Assembly: GCF_000721605.1 (NCBI RefSeq)
Contig: NZ_JOIZ01000019.1
Span: 62,001-126,000, forward strand
Length of the DNA stretch: 64,000 nucleotides
Origin: Streptomyces sp. NRRL S-37
GTDB taxonomy: Bacteria; Actinomycetota; Actinomycetes; Streptomycetales; Streptomycetaceae
Direction: 5' to 3'
Below the pieces are notes generated by a model. That model searched no databases. It was not told the origin of the DNA and saw nothing but the letters and a program-made list of their open reading frames with translations. The position numbers were made by a program, and so were the translations under genes. Shown piece after piece: positions 41,104 to 49,848 of this stretch. Every line of letters starts with the position of its first letter. Positions within the stretch are counted from its first letter, which is position 1.

Positions 41104-41461
41104 CGTCCTGCACCTCCGTCACACCTGCACCTGTAATCCGGTCACTTCGGCGTCGTCGAACGGACGTCGCCGAATAGACGTATCGACACGCGAATCGGCT
41201 CCATCCTTTTTTCGATGGCCCCCATCAGCCGGCCGCGGGGACTCACGGGGCAACTCCCGTGATCCCTGCTTCAGTTGTGGTCGTTCACGGGGATACCGAC
41301 GGTAACCCGCTCCGTGCCCTCCCCGCGGGGAGCGGCCGCTCCTCGTCAGCCTGAGAACTCCCGGGAACTTCCACGGGTTCCTGAAGACCCCGCCGATATG
41401 CACGCCCGGCGCAAAACGGCGGCGGGCCGCCGCCCGCCGCCGTCCCGTACCGCCCCCGCTC
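41104..41461. other. 358-base gene-free region
   Basis: Between two minus-strand genes. It holds the leader of the 200-residue protein and, at 41411-41443, the terminator of NamZ. I see no ORF with a ribosome site here; frames seen in it lack codon bias and end inside neighbours. Confidence 0.5.
41411..41443 (-). terminator. Rho-independent terminator of the namZ-type gene
   Basis: A 12-base-pair stem (ACGGCGGCGGGC with its complement, 4-base loop, 41416-41443) is followed on the minus strand by TTTTGC. The stop codon of the gene is about 20 bases upstream. Confidence 0.8.
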
Positions 41462-42712
41462 TCAGCGGTACAGCAGGTACTCCCGCCGTGTCCTTTGGAA
41501 CCCCGCCAGCTCCTCCTGCCAGCCGGCCACCACCTCGTCCGTGTCCGCGCCCGCGTCGATCATGGTGCGTACGCGCGCGGAGCCGGTGAGCTTGTCGATC
41601 CAGTGGTCCGGGCGCCAGGCGAAACCGCTCCACGACCGCTTGGCGGTGATCAGCAGCCCGATTCCCGTCCGCACCGGGTCGAACGCCTCCCGGTCGTGCA
41701 CGTGCACCTGGACACCCCCGACGGTCCTCCCCTGGAACTTGGAGAACACCGGCGCGAAGTACGCCTCCCGGAAGCGCACGCCCGCGAGCCCCAGCGCGTT
41801 CGCCTCCTCCGCCCAGCGCCCGTCGATCCCCTCCGCCCCCAGCAGTTCGAACGGCCGGGTGGTCCCGCGCCCCTCCGACAGGTTCGTCCCCTCGAACAGG
41901 CACGTCCCCGCGTACACCAGCGCCGTCTCGGGCGTCGGCATGTTCGGGCTCGGCGGCACCCACGGCAGCCCGGAGGCGTCGTAGAAGTCCGACCGCCGCC
42001 AGCCCGACATCGGCACGGTCTCCAGCGGCACCGGCGCCGTCAGGAACTCCCCGTTGAACAGCAGCGCCAGCTCCGCCACCGTCATCCCGTGCGCCTGCGA
42101 GATGGGCTGCCGCCCGACGAACGTCGCGAACTCCTCGTGCAGCACCGGACCCAGCGCGGCCCGCCCGGTCACCGGGTTCGGCCGGTCCAGGACGACGAAC
42201 CGCCTGCCCGCGAGCGCGGCGGCCTCCATGCAGTCGAACAGCGTCCAGATGTACGTGTAGAACCGCGCGCCCACGTCCTGGATGTCGAAGACGACCGTGT
42301 CCACGCCGGACGCGGTGAAGACGTCGGCGAGCGCCTGCCCGCTCTTCAGGTACGTGTCGTAGACCGGCAGGCCGGTCGCCGGATCGTCGTAGCGGCCCTC
42401 CGAGCCGCCCGCCTGGGCGGTGCCCCGGAAGCCGTGCTCGGGGCCGAAGACGGCGGCCAGGTCCACCCGGTCGTCGGCGTGCATCACGTCGACGATGTGC
42501 CGCGCGTCCCGGGTGACACCCGTCGGGTTGGTGACCACGCCCACGCGCCGCCCGTCGAGCAGCCCGTAGCCGTCCGCGGCGAGCCGTTCGAACCCGGTGC
42601 GCAGCCCCCGGCCGCCCCCGCGCCCCGGCCCGGAAGCGGCGGCGGCCGGCGCGGCGGAGACCGCGACCGCGGCCGTGGTGGTGGCCAGCAGGCTCCGTCT
42701 GGACAGCTTCAT
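41462..42712 (-). CDS. namZ: Secreted exo-beta-N-acetylmuramidase (DUF1343, NamZ-like), 416 aa
   Basis: A Tat-type signal (MKLSRRSLLATTTAAVAVSA) is followed by DUF1343 features: RVGVVTNPTGVT, FGPEHGFRG, YDTYLKSG, DVGARFYTYIWTL, and PTPETALVYAGTCLFEGTNLSEGRGT. The family was shown to release N-acetylmuramic acid from the non-reducing end of peptidoglycan fragments. Likely a cell-wall turnover enzyme outside the cell. It has its own terminator. The start at 42712 places the signal correctly; upstream residues to 42754 do not look coding. Confidence 0.9.
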   Translation of the reverse strand: MKLSRRSLLATTTAAVAVSAAPAAAASGPGRGGGRGLRTGFERLAADGYGLLDGRRVGVVTNPTGVTRDARHIVDVMHADDRVDLAAVFGPEHGFRGTAQAGGSEGRYDDPATGLPVYDTYLKSGQALADVFTASGVDTVVFDIQDVGARFYTYIWTLFDCMEAAALAGRRFVVLDRPNPVTGRAALGPVLHEEFATFVGRQPISQAHGMTVAELALLFNGEFLTAPVPLETVPMSGWRRSDFYDASGLPWVPPSPNMPTPETALVYAGTCLFEGTNLSEGRGTTRPFELLGAEGIDGRWAEEANALGLAGVRFREAYFAPVFSKFQGRTVGGVQVHVHDREAFDPVRTGIGLLITAKRSWSGFAWRPDHWIDKLTGSARVRTMIDAGADTDEVVAGWQEELAGFQRTRREYLLYR

Positions 42713-42823
42713 GCGGTGACCTCCGTGATCGTGGCGGGTGTCATGCGCACGCACGCTAGCGCGCCCGGCCGTTCCGGGGAACGAACCGGACCGGCCCCGC
42801 GCGGGACACCCCTTCCACCGGGC

Positions 42824-42841
42824 ATACCGACCGGTTAGTCT
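42824..42841. promoter_or_regulatory. TetR-type operator (ACCGACC/GGTCGGT class), copy 2
   Basis: ATACCGACCGGTTAGTCT, 39 bases before the SDR start. The two halves are imperfectly inverted; the left half ATACCGACC is identical to one half of copy 3. Confidence 0.55.
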
Positions 42842-42879
42842 GACGCCGGAACCGCTGGGAGCCGCGTCGAAGGAGACCG

Positions 42880-43653
42880 ATGGTGCAAGCCGTGCAGGGT
42901 GCGAAGGTGGTCGTCACGGGAGCCGGGGGCGGCATCGGGGCGGCACTCGCCCGCCGCTTCGCCGCTCAGGGGGCGAAGGTCGTCGTCAACGACCTGGACG
43001 CCGACCGCGCGAAGGCCGTCGCCCAGGAGATCGGCGGCCTGGCCGTCGTGGGCGACGCCTCCTCGACCGTCGCCGAGGCCCGCGACGCACTCGGCGGCAC
43101 CGTCGACGTGTACTGCGCCAACGCGGGCGTCGGCCGCGACGGCGGGGAGCCCGGCGCACCGCTCGACGAGCAGGGCTGGGCGCTCTCCTGGGACGTCAAC
43201 GTCATGGCGCACGTCCGCGCGGCGCACGCGCTGCTCCCGGACTGGCTGGAGCGCGGCAGCGGCCGCTTCGTCTCCACCGTCTCCGCCGCCGGACTGCTCA
43301 CCATGATCGGCACCGCCCCCTACAGCGTCACCAAGCACGGCGCCTACGCCTTCGCCGAGTGGCTGTCGCTGACGTACCGGCACCGCGGGGTGAAGGTCCA
43401 CGCGATCTGCCCGCAGGGCGTGCGCACCGACATGCTCGATGCCAGCGGCAGCGCGGGCGACCTCGTCCTCAAACCGACCGCGATCGAACCGGAGGACGTG
43501 GCCGACGCCCTCTTCCGGGGCATCGAGGAGGACCGCTTCCTGATCCTGCCGCACCCCGAGGTCGCCGAGTACTACCGGGCCCGCGCCACCGAGCCGGACC
43601 GCTGGCTGGCCGGCATGAACCGCCTCCAGCAGCAGTGGGAGGCGAACCGGTGA
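42880..43653 (+). CDS. Short-chain dehydrogenase/reductase, 257 aa
   Basis: TGAGGGIG (13-20) cofactor motif, NAGVG, catalytic Ser139 region (VSTVSAAGLL), Tyr148 and Lys152 (YSVTK). Classical SDR that reduces or oxidises a hydroxy/keto group with NAD(P)(H). It starts a three-gene operon with an acyl-CoA ligase and a TetR regulator. Likely a 3-hydroxyacyl-type step of an acyl-CoA pathway, but the chemistry is not proven. Confidence 0.9.
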   Translation: MVQAVQGAKVVVTGAGGGIGAALARRFAAQGAKVVVNDLDADRAKAVAQEIGGLAVVGDASSTVAEARDALGGTVDVYCANAGVGRDGGEPGAPLDEQGWALSWDVNVMAHVRAAHALLPDWLERGSGRFVSTVSAAGLLTMIGTAPYSVTKHGAYAFAEWLSLTYRHRGVKVHAICPQGVRTDMLDASGSAGDLVLKPTAIEPEDVADALFRGIEEDRFLILPHPEVAEYYRARATEPDRWLAGMNRLQQQWEANR

Positions 43654-45314
43654 CCGCCTCCCGCTACGCCGCCCAGCCCTGGCTGGCCCTCCTCACCGAC
43701 GCCCAGCGCGCCCCCGTCGACCCCGCCGCCTCCCTGGTGCACGCCCTGCGCCGCGCGGTCGCCGAGACCCCCGACCGCGCCTTCCTCGCCTACTTCGACG
43801 GCCGCCTCACCTACCGCGAGGCCGACGAGCTCAGCGACTCCCTCGCCGGCCGGCTCGCCGCGCGCGGACTGGAGCGCGGCGACCGGGTGGCGATCCTGCT
43901 GCAGAACTCCCCGCACTTCGTCCTCGCCCTGCTCGGCGCCTGGAAGGCGGGCGCGGTCGTCGTGCCCGTCAACCCGATGTACAAGTCGGGCGAGGTGACA
44001 CACGTCCTGCGGGACGCCGGCGCGGCCGCGCTGATCTGCTCCGACCGGGCCTGGGAGTCGTACCTGCGCGACACGGCCGCCGACTCGCCGGTGCGGATCG
44101 TGCTCACCGGCTGCGAGCTGGACTTCCAGACCCGCGGCGACACGCGCGTGCTCACCTTCGAACGGCTCCCGCAGGCCCCGGACGCCGACGACCTCACCAC
44201 CGTCGCCCGCCAGGGACACCCGGCCCCGAAGGACCGCGACCCCGCCCCCGGCGACACCGCGCTGATCAGCTACACCTCCGGCACCAGCGGCACCCCCAAG
44301 GGCGCCACCAACACGCACCGCAACATCATGTACAACGCCGAGCGGCAGCGCACCGGGCTCGGCCTGCCCGAGGCACCCGTCTACTTCGCCCTCGCGCCCC
44401 TGTTCCACATCACCGGGATGGTCTGCCAGCTCGGCGCCTGCCTCAACAGCGCGGGCACCCTCGTCCTGGCCTACCGCTTCGAGGCCGGCGTCGTCCTCGA
44501 CGCCTTCGCCGAGCACCGGCCGCACTACACCGTCGGCCCGTCCACCGCCTTCATGGCGCTGGCCGCCCACCCCGACGTGAGCCGCGACCACTTCTCCTCC
44601 TTCCGGGTGATCTCCTCCGGCGGCGCCCCGCTGCCGCCCGCCCTGGTGGAGAAGTTCCGCGCCGGCTTCGGGCCCTACATCCGCAACGGCTACGGGCTCA
44701 CCGAGTGCACCGCCCCCTGCGCCTCCGTCCCGCCGCACCTGGAAGCACCCGTCGACGAGGCCTCCGGCACGCTCGCCGTCGGCGTACCGGGCCCCGACAC
44801 CGTCGTACGGATCGTCGACGACCGGGGCGAGGAGCTGCCCTTCGGCGAGCAGGGCGAGATCGTCGTACGCGGACCGCAGGTCGTGCCCGGCTACTGGCAG
44901 CGGCCCGACGCCACCGCCGAGACCTTCCCCGACGGCGAGCTGCGCACCGGCGACATCGGCTTCGTGGACCCCGAGGGCTGGCTGTACGTCGTCGACCGCA
45001 AGAAGGACATGATCAACGCGTCCGGCTTCAAGGTGTGGCCGCGCGAGGTCGAGGACGTCCTCTACACCCACCCCGCGGTGCGCGAGGCCGCCGTCGTCGG
45101 CGTCCCCGACGGCTACCGCGGGGAGACCGTCAAGGCCTTCATCAGCCTGCGCCCCGGCGCCGAGACGGACCCGGCCGCACTCGCCGCGTACTGCAAGGAG
45201 AGACTGGCCGCCTACAAGTATCCGCGCCAGGTGGAGATCCTGCCGGACCTGCCGAAGACGGCCAGTGGGAAGATCCTCCGGCGGGAACTGCGTTCCCTGA
45301 CTCACGACGACTAG
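43650..45314 (+). CDS. Acyl-CoA synthetase (AMP-forming), 554 aa
   Basis: ANL fold: P-loop-like YTSGTSGTPKGATNTH, NGYGLTEC, GELRTGDIGFVDPEGWLYVVDRKKD and the C-terminal Lys in KTASGKILRREL. It activates a carboxylic acid to its CoA thioester. GTG overlaps the SDR stop as GTGA, so expression is coupled. The best fit is a medium or long-chain fatty acid. Together with the nearby acyl-CoA dehydrogenase and phosphotransferase genes, it forms a plausible beta-oxidation module. Confidence 0.92.
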   Translation: MTASRYAAQPWLALLTDAQRAPVDPAASLVHALRRAVAETPDRAFLAYFDGRLTYREADELSDSLAGRLAARGLERGDRVAILLQNSPHFVLALLGAWKAGAVVVPVNPMYKSGEVTHVLRDAGAAALICSDRAWESYLRDTAADSPVRIVLTGCELDFQTRGDTRVLTFERLPQAPDADDLTTVARQGHPAPKDRDPAPGDTALISYTSGTSGTPKGATNTHRNIMYNAERQRTGLGLPEAPVYFALAPLFHITGMVCQLGACLNSAGTLVLAYRFEAGVVLDAFAEHRPHYTVGPSTAFMALAAHPDVSRDHFSSFRVISSGGAPLPPALVEKFRAGFGPYIRNGYGLTECTAPCASVPPHLEAPVDEASGTLAVGVPGPDTVVRIVDDRGEELPFGEQGEIVVRGPQVVPGYWQRPDATAETFPDGELRTGDIGFVDPEGWLYVVDRKKDMINASGFKVWPREVEDVLYTHPAVREAAVVGVPDGYRGETVKAFISLRPGAETDPAALAAYCKERLAAYKYPRQVEILPDLPKTASGKILRRELRSLTHDD

Positions 45315-45333
45315 CAGCGACACGGAAAGGCGG

Positions 45334-45936
45334 GTGGCGGCAGTGCCCAGGACGACGGACGGTGACGGGACTCCTGTGCCGCAGCGGCTCCTGGCCGCCG
45401 CCACCCGGCTCTTCGCCGAGCGGGGCTACGACCGCACCTCGGTGCAGGAGATCGTCGAGGCGGCAGGCGTCACCAAGGGGGCGCTCTACCACTACTTCGG
45501 CTCCAAGGACGACCTGCTGCACGAGGTGTACGCGCGCGTGCTGCGCCTCCAGCAGGAACGCCTGGACCAGTTCGCGAACGCCGACGAGCCGGTCGAGAAG
45601 CGGCTGCGCGGCGCGGCGGCGGACGTCGTCGTCACCACGATCGAGAACCTCGACGACGCGTCGATCTTCTTCCGCTCCATGCACCACCTCAGCCCGGAGA
45701 AGAACAAGCAGGTGCGCGCCGAGCGCCGCCGCTACCACGAACGCTTCCGCGCGCTGATCGAGGAGGGACAGCGCGAGGGCGTCTTCTCCACGGCGACCCC
45801 GGCCGACCTGGTGGTCGACTACCACTTCGGCTCCGTGCACCACCTGTCCACCTGGTACCGCCCCGACGGCCCGCTCAGCCCCCAGGAGGTCGCCGACCAC
45901 CTGGCGGACCTGCTGCTGCGCGCCCTGCGCCCCTGA
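45334..45936 (+). CDS. TetR-family regulator of the acyl-CoA cluster, 200 aa
   Basis: HTH at about 18-62 (RLLAAATRLFAERGYDRTSVQEIVEAAGVTKGALYHYFGSKDDLL) followed by a TetR_C domain with FFRSMHHLSPEKNKQVRAERRRYHERFRALI, the type typical of fatty-acid-responsive repressors. A GTG at 45334 or at 45343 could be the start; AAAGG at 45326 favours 45343. It is third in the operon and the likely reader of the ACCGACC/GGTCGGT elements. Confidence 0.88.
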   Translation: MAAVPRTTDGDGTPVPQRLLAAATRLFAERGYDRTSVQEIVEAAGVTKGALYHYFGSKDDLLHEVYARVLRLQQERLDQFANADEPVEKRLRGAAADVVVTTIENLDDASIFFRSMHHLSPEKNKQVRAERRRYHERFRALIEEGQREGVFSTATPADLVVDYHFGSVHHLSTWYRPDGPLSPQEVADHLADLLLRALRP

Positions 45937-45947
45937 GAACACCCCAC

Positions 45948-45990
45948 ACGGTGTGTGGCCCGCCGGCAGTACCGGCGGGCCACACACCGT
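45948..45990. terminator. Bidirectional terminator hairpin
   Basis: A perfect 19-base-pair stem (45948-45966 with 45972-45990) with a 5-base loop lies between the TetR gene and the acyl-CoA dehydrogenase gene, which converge. No run of T follows but the stem alone is very stable. Confidence 0.8.
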
Positions 45991-45999
45991 TCCTCGGAA

Positions 46000-47214
46000 C
46001 TACAGGTACTTCTTCAGCTCCCGGCGGGCCAGCGACCGCTGGTGCACCTCGTCCGGGCCGTCGGCGATCATCAGCGTGCGGGCGCCGGCGTACAGCTCGG
46101 CCAGCGGGAAGTCCTGGCTGACGCCGCCCGCGCCGTAGAGCTGGATCGCCCGGTCGAGGATGCCGACGACCGTGCGCGGGGTGGCGATCTTGATGGCCTG
46201 GATCTCCGTGTGGGCGCCCCGGTTGCCGACGGTGTCCATCATCCAGGCCGTCTTCAGCACCAGCAGCCGAAGCTGCTCGACGGCCACGCGCGCGTCGGCG
46301 ATCCAGTTCTGCACCACGCCCTGCCGCGCCAGCGCCTTGCCGAAGGCGTCCCGCGACACCGCGCGGCGGCACATCAGCTCGATGGCCCGCTCGGCCATGC
46401 CGATCAGCCGCATGCAGTGGTGGATCCGGCCGGGACCGAGCCGGGCCTGCGCGATGGCGAAGCCGCCGCCCTCCTCGCCGATCAGATTCGACACCGGCAC
46501 GCGCGCGTGGTCGAAGACCACCTCGGCGTGACCGCCGTGGTAGTGGTCCTCATAGCCGAACACCCGCATGGCGCGCTTGACGGTCACGCCCGGCGTGTCG
46601 CGCGGGACGAGGACCATGGACTGCTGGCGGCGGATGTCCGCCCCGTCCGGGTCGGTCTTCCCCATCACGATGAAGATCGCGCAGTCCGGGTGCATCGCCC
46701 CGGAGATGTACCACTTGCGGCCGGTGATGACGTACTCGTCGCCGTCCCGCTCGATGTGCGTGGTGATGTTGGTGGCGTCGGAGGAGGCCACGTCCGGCTC
46801 GGTCATCGCGAACGCCGAGCGGATCTCACCGGCCAGCAGCGGCCGGAGCCACTGCTTCTTCTGCGCCTCGTCGCCGAACTGCGCCAGCACCTCCATGTTC
46901 CCGGTGTCGGGCGCCGCGCAGTTGGTGACGGTCGGCGCGATCTGCGGGGAGCGGCCCATGATCTCGGCGAGCGGCGCGTACTGGAGATTGGTGAGCCCGG
47001 CACCGTGCTCGGAGTCGGGCAGGAACAGGTTCCACAGCCCCTGCCGGCGCGCCTCGGCCTTCAGCTCCTCCACCACGGGGACGTTCTCCCACGGCGAGTC
47101 CAGCCCGGCCCGCTGCTCGTGGGCGACCGCCTCGGCCGGGTACACGTACTCGTCCATGAAGGCGAGCAGCCTGGCGCGCAGCTCCTCGGTGCGCGCGTCG
47201 AACGCGAAGTCCAT
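46000..47214 (-). CDS. Acyl-CoA dehydrogenase (ACAD10/11-like), 404 aa
   Basis: FAMTEPDVASSDATNI, ITGRKWYISGAMHPDCAIFIVMGKT, and IKIATPRTVVGILDRAIQLYGAGGVSQDFPLAELYAGARTL with catalytic region and C-terminal RTLMIADGPDEVHQRSLARREL. The pattern resembles the long form of acyl-CoA dehydrogenases that pair with an aminoglycoside phosphotransferase-like protein, as the domain fusion in human ACAD10 does. Here the phosphotransferase-like gene is directly upstream. Confidence 0.92.
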   Translation of the reverse strand: MDFAFDARTEELRARLLAFMDEYVYPAEAVAHEQRAGLDSPWENVPVVEELKAEARRQGLWNLFLPDSEHGAGLTNLQYAPLAEIMGRSPQIAPTVTNCAAPDTGNMEVLAQFGDEAQKKQWLRPLLAGEIRSAFAMTEPDVASSDATNITTHIERDGDEYVITGRKWYISGAMHPDCAIFIVMGKTDPDGADIRRQQSMVLVPRDTPGVTVKRAMRVFGYEDHYHGGHAEVVFDHARVPVSNLIGEEGGGFAIAQARLGPGRIHHCMRLIGMAERAIELMCRRAVSRDAFGKALARQGVVQNWIADARVAVEQLRLLVLKTAWMMDTVGNRGAHTEIQAIKIATPRTVVGILDRAIQLYGAGGVSQDFPLAELYAGARTLMIADGPDEVHQRSLARRELKKYL

Positions 47215-47220
47215 GGTCGG

Positions 47221-48243
47221 TCAGCCTTCCTGAAGAGTGGTCAGTCCGTGCCGGATGAAGACCGGGACCAGATCACCGATGCGGTCGAAGCCGCGCCCGA
47301 CCGTCCGGCCCAGGGTGTAGCGGTAGTGGATGCCCTCCAGGATCACGGCGAGCTTGAACCAGGCGAACGCCGTGTACCAGGACACCGCGGAGACGTCGCG
47401 CCCCGACCGCGCGGCGTACCGCTCGATCAGCTCGGCCGGCGTGGGGTGCCCGGGCGCCTCGGCGGTCGTGGAGACGGGGGAGTCCGGCATGCCCAGCGGC
47501 ATGCTGTACATCACCAGCAGCCCCAGGTCCGTCAGCGGATCGCCGAGCGTGGACATCTCCCAGTCCAGGACGGCCCTGATCTCGTCGTGCTCGCCGATCA
47601 GCACGTTGTCGAGGCGGTAGTCGCCGTGCACCACGGCCGGCGCGGGGGAGACGGGCAGCGAGCGGCCGAGCGCCGCGTGCAGCTCGTCGATCCCGGCCAG
47701 CTCCCGGTTGCGGGAGGCGTCGAGCTGCTTGCCCCAGCGCCGCAGCTGCCGGTCCAGGAACCCCTCGGGCCGGCCGAAGTCCGCGAGCCCCACCTCGCCG
47801 GGCTCCACGGCGTGCAGCTCGACCAGCGTGTCGACCAGATTCAGCACCGCGCCCCGGGTGCGCTCGGCACCGAGCGGGGCGAGCTGGCCGGCCGTCCGGT
47901 ACGGAGTGCCCTCGACGAAGTCCATGACGTAGAACGGCGCCCCGAGCACCTCCTCGTCCTCGCACAGCAGCACGGTGCGCGGCACCGGCACGGCGGTCGG
48001 GTGCAGCGCGCTGATCACCCGGTGCTCGCGCTTCATGTCGTGCGCGGTGGCCAGCACATGGCCGAGCGGGGGACGCCGGACGACCCACTTCGAGGTGCCG
48101 TCGGAGACCGCGTACGTGAGGTTCGACCTGCCACCCTCGATCAGCCGGCCGGTGAGCGGGCCGTTCACCAGGCCGGGCTGCTCCCGTTCGAGCAGGCCGC
48201 GCAGCCGGTCGAGATCGAGTCCGGGCGGGTGGTCGGGGCTCAT
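47221..48243 (-). CDS. Phosphotransferase family protein (APH fold, ACAD10/11-associated), 340 aa
   Basis: VVHGDYRLDNVLI (catalytic loop, His-Gly-Asp) and AVLDWEMSTLGDP (metal-binding Asp) identify an APH-type kinase. In ACAD10 and ACAD11 the same domain precedes the dehydrogenase; the pair phosphorylates 4-hydroxyacyl-CoA and removes the phosphate so the acyl chain can enter beta-oxidation. The two genes are 6 bases apart and are one operon, so this is the bacterial two-protein form. Confidence 0.9.
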   Translation of the reverse strand: MSPDHPPGLDLDRLRGLLEREQPGLVNGPLTGRLIEGGRSNLTYAVSDGTSKWVVRRPPLGHVLATAHDMKREHRVISALHPTAVPVPRTVLLCEDEEVLGAPFYVMDFVEGTPYRTAGQLAPLGAERTRGAVLNLVDTLVELHAVEPGEVGLADFGRPEGFLDRQLRRWGKQLDASRNRELAGIDELHAALGRSLPVSPAPAVVHGDYRLDNVLIGEHDEIRAVLDWEMSTLGDPLTDLGLLVMYSMPLGMPDSPVSTTAEAPGHPTPAELIERYAARSGRDVSAVSWYTAFAWFKLAVILEGIHYRYTLGRTVGRGFDRIGDLVPVFIRHGLTTLQEG

Positions 48244-48281
48244 CGTCGCTCCTACGGGCAGGAAACAGTACCCGCCTTATG

Positions 48282-48299
48282 ATGCCGACCGGTCGGTAT
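48282..48299. promoter_or_regulatory. TetR-type operator (ACCGACC/GGTCGGT class), copy 3
   Basis: ATGCCGACCGGTCGGTAT is an almost perfect inverted repeat (8 of 9 pairs), 38 bases upstream of the phosphotransferase start. It is the best of the three copies and lies on the side of the acyl-CoA cluster farther from its TetR gene. Confidence 0.65.
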
Positions 48300-48440
48300 G
48301 CCGTCCAGAGCGGCGATCGAACGTGATCGGGGCCACGATAGGCGCTCGTGACTCCCGGGCCTCGCCCGGCCACCACGCGAACGGCGTATATCGGCCCATT
48401 CGGCTTGCGCCGTACGCGCGGAGCCCGGAGGGTCGGACTC

Positions 48441-49370
48441 ATGAAGGCGATCAGCTACTCACGGTACGGCGGCCCCGAAGTGCTGGAACTAGGGGAGGCC
48501 GACGACCCCAGGGTCGGCCCCGACTCGGTCCTGGTGCGGGTGCGGGCGGCGGCCGTCAACCCGGTCGACTGGAAGTGCCGCGAGGGCTATCTCGACCCGG
48601 TCCTCCAGCCGGTGTTCCCGGTCATTCCCGGCTGGGACGTCTCGGGCGTGGTCGTCCAGCCGGGTCCCGCCGTACCGGAGTTCGCCGTCGGCGACGAGGT
48701 CATCGGCTATGTGCGCGAGGACGTCCTCTCGCGCGGCACCTTCGCCGAGTACGTGGCCGCCCCGGTCCGCGCCCTCGCGCGCAAGCCGCGCGCCCTGTCC
48801 TTCGAGGAGGCGGCCGGCCTCCCGCTCGCGGGGCTCACCGCGTACCAGGTGCTGCACCGCGTCCTGGAGGTCAAGCGGGGCGAGACCGTCCTGGTGCACG
48901 CCGCGGCCGGCGGTGTCGGGTCCATCGCCGTCCAGCTCGCCGCCCACCTCGGCGCCCGGGTCATCGGTACGGCGAGCGAGCGCAACCACGACTTCGTGCG
49001 CGGACTGGGCGGGGAGCCGGTGACCTACGGCGAGGGCCTGGCCGAACGGGTACGGGGACTGGCGCCCGAGGGCGTGGACGCGGTGTTCGACTCGGTGGGC
49101 GGCGACGCCCTCAAATCCTCCGCGAACCTGCTGGCCCCCGAGGGCCGCCTGGCCTCGATCACCGACCCCGAGGTGGTGAGCTACGGCGGCCGCTACTGGT
49201 TCGTCCGCCCCGACCCCCGGGACCTCCAGCACCTCTCCGACCTGGCGGACCAGGGCACGGTCACCGTCCACGTCTCGGAGACCTTCCCCCTGGAACGTGC
49301 GGCGGACGCCCACCGCCTGAACCAGGAGGGCCGCACCAGGGGCAAGATCGTGGTGACGGTGAGCGCATAG
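48441..49370 (+). CDS. NADPH:quinone reductase-like MDR oxidoreductase, 309 aa
   Basis: No zinc ligands (the catalytic Cys/His are absent). It has the N-terminal GroES-like domain with VDWKCREGYLDP and WDVSGVVVQPG, the Rossmann motif AAAGGVGSIAVQLAAHLGARVIG, and GVDAVFDSVGG. The protein fits the quinone oxidoreductase class using NADPH. ATG at 48441 with GGAGGG upstream. Regulation may be shared with the ACCGACC/GGTCGGT operator 140 bases upstream, though it faces the other way. Confidence 0.88.
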   Translation: MKAISYSRYGGPEVLELGEADDPRVGPDSVLVRVRAAAVNPVDWKCREGYLDPVLQPVFPVIPGWDVSGVVVQPGPAVPEFAVGDEVIGYVREDVLSRGTFAEYVAAPVRALARKPRALSFEEAAGLPLAGLTAYQVLHRVLEVKRGETVLVHAAAGGVGSIAVQLAAHLGARVIGTASERNHDFVRGLGGEPVTYGEGLAERVRGLAPEGVDAVFDSVGGDALKSSANLLAPEGRLASITDPEVVSYGGRYWFVRPDPRDLQHLSDLADQGTVTVHVSETFPLERAADAHRLNQEGRTRGKIVVTVSA

Positions 49371-49378
49371 CATCGCCC

Positions 49379-49456
49379 GGCACTGAACAGCCCGCCTGGG
49401 GCACTGAACAGCCCGTCCGGCGTTTGAGGACAAGGGGGTCTGGGGCGCAGCCCCAG
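49379..49456. repeat. Dispersed Streptomyces repeat block with hairpin
   Basis: Two direct copies of GGCACTGAACAGCCCG (49379-49394 and 49400-49415), then GTCCGGCGTTTGAGGACA and a CTGGGGC / GCCCCAG hairpin (49440-49456, 3-base loop). This is a familiar Streptomyces intergenic repeat and fills the gap between the quinone reductase and the DUF202 gene. The hairpin could serve as a terminator. Confidence 0.75.
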
Positions 49457-49506
49457 GGGCGGGAAGGGAAGGGGCGGCGGGGGCGAAAAAACCACCGAGC
49501 CTCACC

Positions 49507-49848
49507 TCACCCCACCCCGACAAGCACCGCCCCACACCCGGCCATGGCCACCGTGCAGACCACCACGACTGCCGCACACGGCGAACCGAGCGCCCCCGGC
49601 TCATTCACGGCCGCCAGCCCCCGAATCCGCCGATGGGCAACCAACAGAAACCCCACCCAACAACCACAGCACAACACACACGCGACAACCCCGACGACCG
49701 ACACCCCACCCGCCAACGCCGCCTTCACGGCCAGCACGGCCACCACCGTCGCCGACAACGTCGTACGCCGCCACGCCAGCCGCGTCCGCTCGGGCTGCAG
49801 CCCCGGATCCCGCTCCGCGGCCCGGCCCGCCGCCGTCACCCCGCTCAC
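49507..49848 (-). CDS. DUF202 membrane protein, 113 aa
   Basis: A DUF202 layout: LQPERTRLAWRRTTLSATVVAVLAVKAAL (family signature helix), then two further helices (VVGVVACVLCCGCWVGFLLVAH and GSPCAAVVVVCTVAMAGCGAVLVGV). The GTG at 49848 overlaps the stop of the upstream DUF202 gene as GTGA. A later GTG at 49839 is possible. Function of the family is unknown. Confidence 0.8.
   Translation of the reverse strand: MSGVTAAGRAAERDPGLQPERTRLAWRRTTLSATVVAVLAVKAALAGGVSVVGVVACVLCCGCWVGFLLVAHRRIRGLAAVNEPGALGSPCAAVVVVCTVAMAGCGAVLVGVG

Noticed and set aside
41275..41589. 104-codon plus frame over the NamZ 3' end
   Set aside because: Proline-rich, spans a terminator hairpin and overlaps a well-supported gene in antisense.
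45955..48282. 775-codon frame on the plus strand
   Set aside because: Antisense of the acyl-CoA dehydrogenase and phosphotransferase genes, which have clear family motifs.
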